Shown here: piece by piece, positions 5,996 through 7,901 of the stretch | Layout of the letters: each line of letters begins with the position of its first letter | Numbering within the stretch: the stretch's first letter is position 1 | Source of the DNA: Holophagae bacterium | GTDB taxonomy: Bacteria > Acidobacteriota > Thermoanaerobaculia > Thermoanaerobaculales > Sulfomarinibacteraceae | DNA length: 7,901 nucleotides | Reading direction: 5' to 3' | NCBI GenBank assembly: GCA_030609785.1 | Contig: JAUWTC010000096.1 | Span: 1-7,901 of the forward strand | Notes under the pieces: generated by a model | What the model saw: only the letters and a program-made list of their open reading frames with translations | Database searches by the model: none | Told to the model about the DNA's origin: nothing | Position numbers and translations under genes: made by a program

Positions 5996-6223
5996 TCAGG
6001 TGTTTAAGCCGGCAATTGCCGCTTCGACCTCTCCAGGCTCCGGAAATCTCCCGAGTTCTTTTTTCGAAAACACCAGGCTTTCGTCGGCCCGGACTTCGAA
6101 GACGCCCCCAGCGCCCTTGATCAGCTCTGAATCGGCTCCGAATCGTTGTTTGAGGTCGGCCGCCAGACCGGCGGCCCTGGGTTGGTAGTTTCAATCGACG
6201 CAGTATTCAATGGTGAAGCGCAT
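5996..6223 (-). CDS. SelW/SelT/SelH (Rdx) family selenoprotein with in-frame UGA (Sec)
   Basis: Small thioredoxin-like thiol-redox protein, 75 residues including selenocysteine. It starts ATG at 6223 with AAGGGG five bases upstream. The frame reads MRFTIEYCVD, then TGA at 6193-6191, then NYQPRAAGLAADL and continues open to the true TGA stop at 5998-5996. Reading the first TGA as Sec gives the family redox motif C8-x-x-U11. The sequence after it is typical of the Rdx family: YxPRAAGLA, LIKGAGGVFEV, LVFSKKELGRFPEPGEV. The stretch after the UGA has neither its own early start nor any sign of decay, and a SECIS-like hairpin lies at the proper place. A standard gene caller would end the protein at residue 10. 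The alternative, a pseudogene with a nonsense mutation, is unlikely because the UGA sits exactly at the Cys/Sec position. It is convergent with the YhaM operon and divergent from the ECF sigma gene. Confidence 0.93.
6158..6176 (-). promoter_or_regulatory. Bacterial SECIS hairpin for selenocysteine insertion
   Basis: On the minus strand a perfect 7-bp stem GGCCGCC (6176-6170) and GGCGGCC (6164-6158) closes the loop GGTCT (6169-6165). The stem starts 14 nt, and the loop 21 nt, after the Sec UGA. The GGUCU loop is the same as the SelB-binding loop known from Escherichia coli fdhF. AGG (6178-6176) could alternatively pair with CCT (6155-6153) over a small bulge. The hairpin lies within coding sequence, as expected for bacterial SECIS elements. 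The bulged U of the E. coli element is not seen. Confidence 0.88.
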
Positions 6224-6371
6224 GGCAACCCCTTTTCGGTCTTTTCGGTTTTTTCGGGCCGCTTGGCGCCCAATGAAGGTAAACTCTGTCTGCGCGACCG
6301 GTATTCCGGGGGTATCCGCCTTCGCTAAACGACACAAGGGCGATTTTCGTAGACTTCCCGGAGATGCAATT
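6224..6371. promoter_or_regulatory. Divergent promoter region between the selenoprotein and the ECF sigma operon
   Basis: 148 bp between two divergent starts. It contains a 9-bp direct repeat (listed separately) and an inverted repeat TTGG-CGC-CCAA (6263-6273), a possible regulator site. I found no convincing -35/-10 pair, nor a GGAAC-type ECF promoter, on either strand. GGAG at 6360-6363 is the ribosome site proposed for the sigma gene. Confidence 0.35.
6232..6258. repeat. Three tandem copies of a 9-bp repeat, CTTTTCGGT
   Basis: CTTTTCGGT (6232-6240), CTTTTCGGT (6241-6249) and TTTTTCGGG (6250-6258) follow each other without a gap. The array starts a few bases upstream of the selenoprotein start; its first bases overlap the AAGGGG ribosome site on the minus strand. 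It could be an operator or part of the 5' leader, or simply a slippage array. Confidence 0.5.
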
Positions 6372-7010
6372 GTGCTGAAGGAGACGCTGTCCATCGTGAC
6401 AGGAATAACAGACAACGGCGGAACGCCCTCGAGGGACGACCGGCGCCTGGCCCTGGAGGCCCGGGGTGGTGACGAGCAGGCATTTGCGGCTCTGGTCAAG
6501 CGTCACTCGGGCGGGTTGCACCGGGCTGTGGCCCGCATCCTGAACGATGACACTGAAGGTTGGGATGTGGTTCAGATGGCCTTTCTCAAGGCCTGGCAAC
6601 AATTGGACCGTTACGATCCCCGATGGAGCTTCGCAACCTGGGTTTACCGGATCGGAACCAACGTCGCCATCGACTTGATCCGGTCTCGAAAAAGCCGCGA
6701 GAGAACTCATCAGGCCGGAATGGAGCACCGGCTCCGCCTGGTCGGAGAGAGCGAGCCGACCTCCAATGCGGCCGAAGAGGGTGAGGTCAGTTCGGTAATC
6801 GCCCAGGTGTTGCCGGTCTTGAGTCCTCAGCAGAGGGCGGCTTTCGTCTTTCGGGAGATCGAAGACATGGACACCGCTGAAGTTGCCGACATCCTCGGAT
6901 GTACGGCGACGACGGTCCGCAACCACATATTTCAAGCCAGGAAGACGCTCCGGCAGGAAATCGAAAAAAGATTCCCCGAGTACCTTCCGGCATTTCGGAG
7001 GAAGGAATGA
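6372..7010 (+). CDS. ECF-type (RpoE-like) RNA polymerase sigma factor
   Basis: Extracytoplasmic-function sigma factor directing RNA polymerase to a stress or signal regulon. 212 residues from the chosen start. Sigma region 2 covers about 35-108: GWDVVQMAFLKAWQQLDRY (regions 2.1-2.2) and FATWVYRIGTNVAIDLIR (2.3-2.4). Region 4 covers about 141-195, with helix-turn-helix EVADILGCTATTVRNHIFQA. The start is uncertain. GTG at 6372 has GGAG eight bases upstream and is preferred; GTG at 6396 follows AAGGAG (6378-6383) by 12 bases. The frame is open back to 6210, but that part is antisense to the selenoprotein start region and unlike a sigma factor. It is coupled to the anti-sigma gene by an ATGA overlap, so the two are co-expressed. 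The family call is secure. Confidence 0.93.
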   Translation: MLKETLSIVTGITDNGGTPSRDDRRLALEARGGDEQAFAALVKRHSGGLHRAVARILNDDTEGWDVVQMAFLKAWQQLDRYDPRWSFATWVYRIGTNVAIDLIRSRKSRERTHQAGMEHRLRLVGESEPTSNAAEEGEVSSVIAQVLPVLSPQQRAAFVFREIEDMDTAEVADILGCTATTVRNHIFQARKTLRQEIEKRFPEYLPAFRRKE

Positions 7011-7525
7011 ACTGCCAGAGGTTCATGCTGAGCATCGACGATTACCTCGAGGAGCGCCTCGACCGTGATGAACGACGTGCCTTTCGGGGACACCTGCAGA
7101 CCTGTGCTCAGTGCAGGCGGGAGGCGGCTGCTCTCGAACCGTCGTTTCTGTTGGCCGCAGGCGCGCCGTCCGAAATCGACGACCGGGCGGTGAGCGAGTG
7201 CGCCGAGACCGTCACCGCACTGATCCGCCAGGAACGCCTTCGCCGTCGGCTGGCGCCGCGGTTCAGGCATTGGGTGGCGGCTGCCGCTGTGTGTGTGATC
7301 GTCCTGGGTGGAGGTCTTCTGTGGCGAGTCGCGCCCTGGGGCGCCGAGGCTCCGGCGGCGGTGGTCACGGTGGCCGATTCGGAAGAACCGGCCGAGGGTT
7401 TTGCACCCCCACCGATGGTTGAGATCCAAATGCCGCAATCCGAGGTCAGAGTCTATCAATTTGCCGGATCCGAAAGTGAAACGACGGCGGTGTACTTCGT
7501 TGTCAACGAAGAGATGGAGTTGTGA
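7007..7525 (+). CDS. Zinc-finger (ZAS/zf-HC2) membrane anti-sigma factor
   Basis: Predicted inner-membrane anti-sigma factor that sequesters the upstream sigma factor. 172 residues. The N-terminal domain has C3 and the H29-x3-C33-x2-C36 signature of zinc-binding anti-sigma (ZAS) proteins, and includes DDYLEERLDRDERRAFRGHL. One transmembrane helix lies at about 88-106 (WVAAAAVCVIVLGGGLLW). The remaining 66 residues should be periplasmic and match no domain I know. The start ATG at 7007 overlaps the sigma stop (ATGA), with GGAGG at 6997-7001. The stop overlaps the next start (TGATG). Some ZAS proteins sense thiol oxidation through the HxxxCxxC site. Whether this one does cannot be seen, but the divergent redox selenoprotein makes it worth asking. 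Confidence 0.9.
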   Translation: MNCQRFMLSIDDYLEERLDRDERRAFRGHLQTCAQCRREAAALEPSFLLAAGAPSEIDDRAVSECAETVTALIRQERLRRRLAPRFRHWVAAAAVCVIVLGGGLLWRVAPWGAEAPAAVVTVADSEEPAEGFAPPPMVEIQMPQSEVRVYQFAGSESETTAVYFVVNEEMEL

Positions 7526-7901
7526 TGCGGTGTGTTGACGGGAGTGGGCCTCCAGGGCTTGGCGTGAAGTTTGGATGGGTCATGGTTGGGGTGCTGGTTT
7601 GCCTGGCATCGATCGTCCCAATGGCGCAAGCCGGTGACGAAACTGTGGTCGTTCGTGTCTTCAGAGTCGAACATGCCAAGGTGGCCGAGGTCTCCGCCGC
7701 CATCCAGCCGATGTTGAGCAGCGAGGGCAGTGTGACGGTACAGCCGGCCAAGGGCCGTTTGACCGTTCGGGACAGGGCAGGCGTGATGGCCGCGATCACT
7801 GAGGCCGTAGCGCGGCTCGACACGAAACCCCTGCCCTTTCGAATTCATGTTGAACTTCTTGAGGGTTCGACGACTCCAGTCTCCATGGCCACGGGTCAAG
7901 A
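7525..7901 (+). CDS. Exported protein with secretin-N-like domain (partial, C-terminus missing)
   Basis: 125 codons are visible before the window edge. ATG at 7525 overlaps the anti-sigma stop, with GGAG at 7516-7519. A signal peptide runs to about residue 36 (hydrophobic VMVGVLVCLASIVPM, then AQA before GDE). The mature part (VVVRVFRVEHAKVAEVSAAI, then SVTVQPAKGRLTVRDRAG, then AITEAVARLDTKP) has the beta-alpha-beta pattern and the LTVRD and RLD-kP landmarks of secretin N domains. The next stretch, FRIHVELLEGS, resembles the VxIEAxIVE strand that follows such domains in GspD/PilQ-type proteins. Without the C-terminus I cannot tell a true secretin channel from a stand-alone N-domain protein. 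As third gene of the sigma/anti-sigma operon it is a likely target of, or partner in, that control. Confidence 0.75.
   Translation, partial: MRCVDGSGPPGLGVKFGWVMVGVLVCLASIVPMAQAGDETVVVRVFRVEHAKVAEVSAAIQPMLSSEGSVTVQPAKGRLTVRDRAGVMAAITEAVARLDTKPLPFRIHVELLEGSTTPVSMATGQ

Noticed and set aside
5074..6194. Several long open frames on both strands in the repeat region (for example 5162-5812 plus, 5670-6194 minus)
   Set aside because: They encode Arg/Pro/Ala/Asp-rich low-complexity protein, exist in several frames at once, cross the hairpins and hexamer arrays, and have no recognisable domain. They are by-products of very high GC and repeats.
6210..6371. N-terminal extension of the sigma factor from ATG 6210
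   Set aside because: The extra 54 residues do not look like sigma sequence, overlap the selenoprotein start on the other strand and lack a good ribosome site. GTG 6372 has GGAG at proper spacing.
6191..6499. Minus-strand open frame ending ...TIEYCVD before TGA
   Set aside because: Only its last ten codons are real. They are the N-terminus of the selenoprotein starting at 6223; the upstream part is antisense to the sigma gene, and the TGA is the Sec codon, not a stop.

Overview
The window looks like a high-GC Gram-negative bacterial chromosome. Support for this includes a lipobox signal peptide, SurA/PpiC-type periplasmic chaperones, an NtrC-type two-component pair and a secretin-like N-domain protein. 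The phylum cannot be fixed from the sequence; Acidobacteriota, Myxococcota/Desulfobacterota or a related lineage would all fit. The genome should make selenocysteine, because one gene carries an in-frame UGA with a fitting bacterial SECIS hairpin.

Layout. (1) Positions 1-2221, minus strand: a membrane histidine kinase followed by a sigma-54-activating response regulator. The two genes overlap by ATGA, and the regulator runs off the left edge. (2) Positions 2276-5029, plus strand, divergent from the kinase across 54 bp: three overlapping genes for a PpiC-type lipoprotein, a SurA-like periplasmic protein and a YhaM-like OB-fold/HD exoribonuclease. (3) Positions 5030-5995: 966 bp with no credible protein gene. 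It holds two copies, about 417 bp apart, of a complex element. Short conserved blocks flank long hairpins, and in one hairpin most of the stem sequence differs between copies while pairing is kept. GC-rich hexamer arrays surround the copies. All wobble pairs seen are G.U only when read as plus-strand RNA. (4) Positions 5996-6223, minus strand: a 75-residue SelW/SelT/SelH (Rdx) selenoprotein with a C-x-x-U motif, hidden from ordinary gene calling by its UGA codon. (5) Positions 6372-7901, plus strand, divergent from the selenoprotein: an ECF sigma factor, its zinc-finger anti-sigma factor, and the start of an exported protein with a secretin-N-like domain, all overlapping.

How the parts may work together. 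The kinase/regulator pair and the chaperone/RNase operon share a short divergent promoter region, which hints at envelope-related control. The ECF sigma and anti-sigma pair is a membrane-linked switch controlling its own operon and perhaps others. The adjacent selenoprotein is probably a thiol-redox protein. The two items most worth follow-up are the unannotatable selenoprotein and the duplicated covarying structured element, which I cannot match to any family I know.
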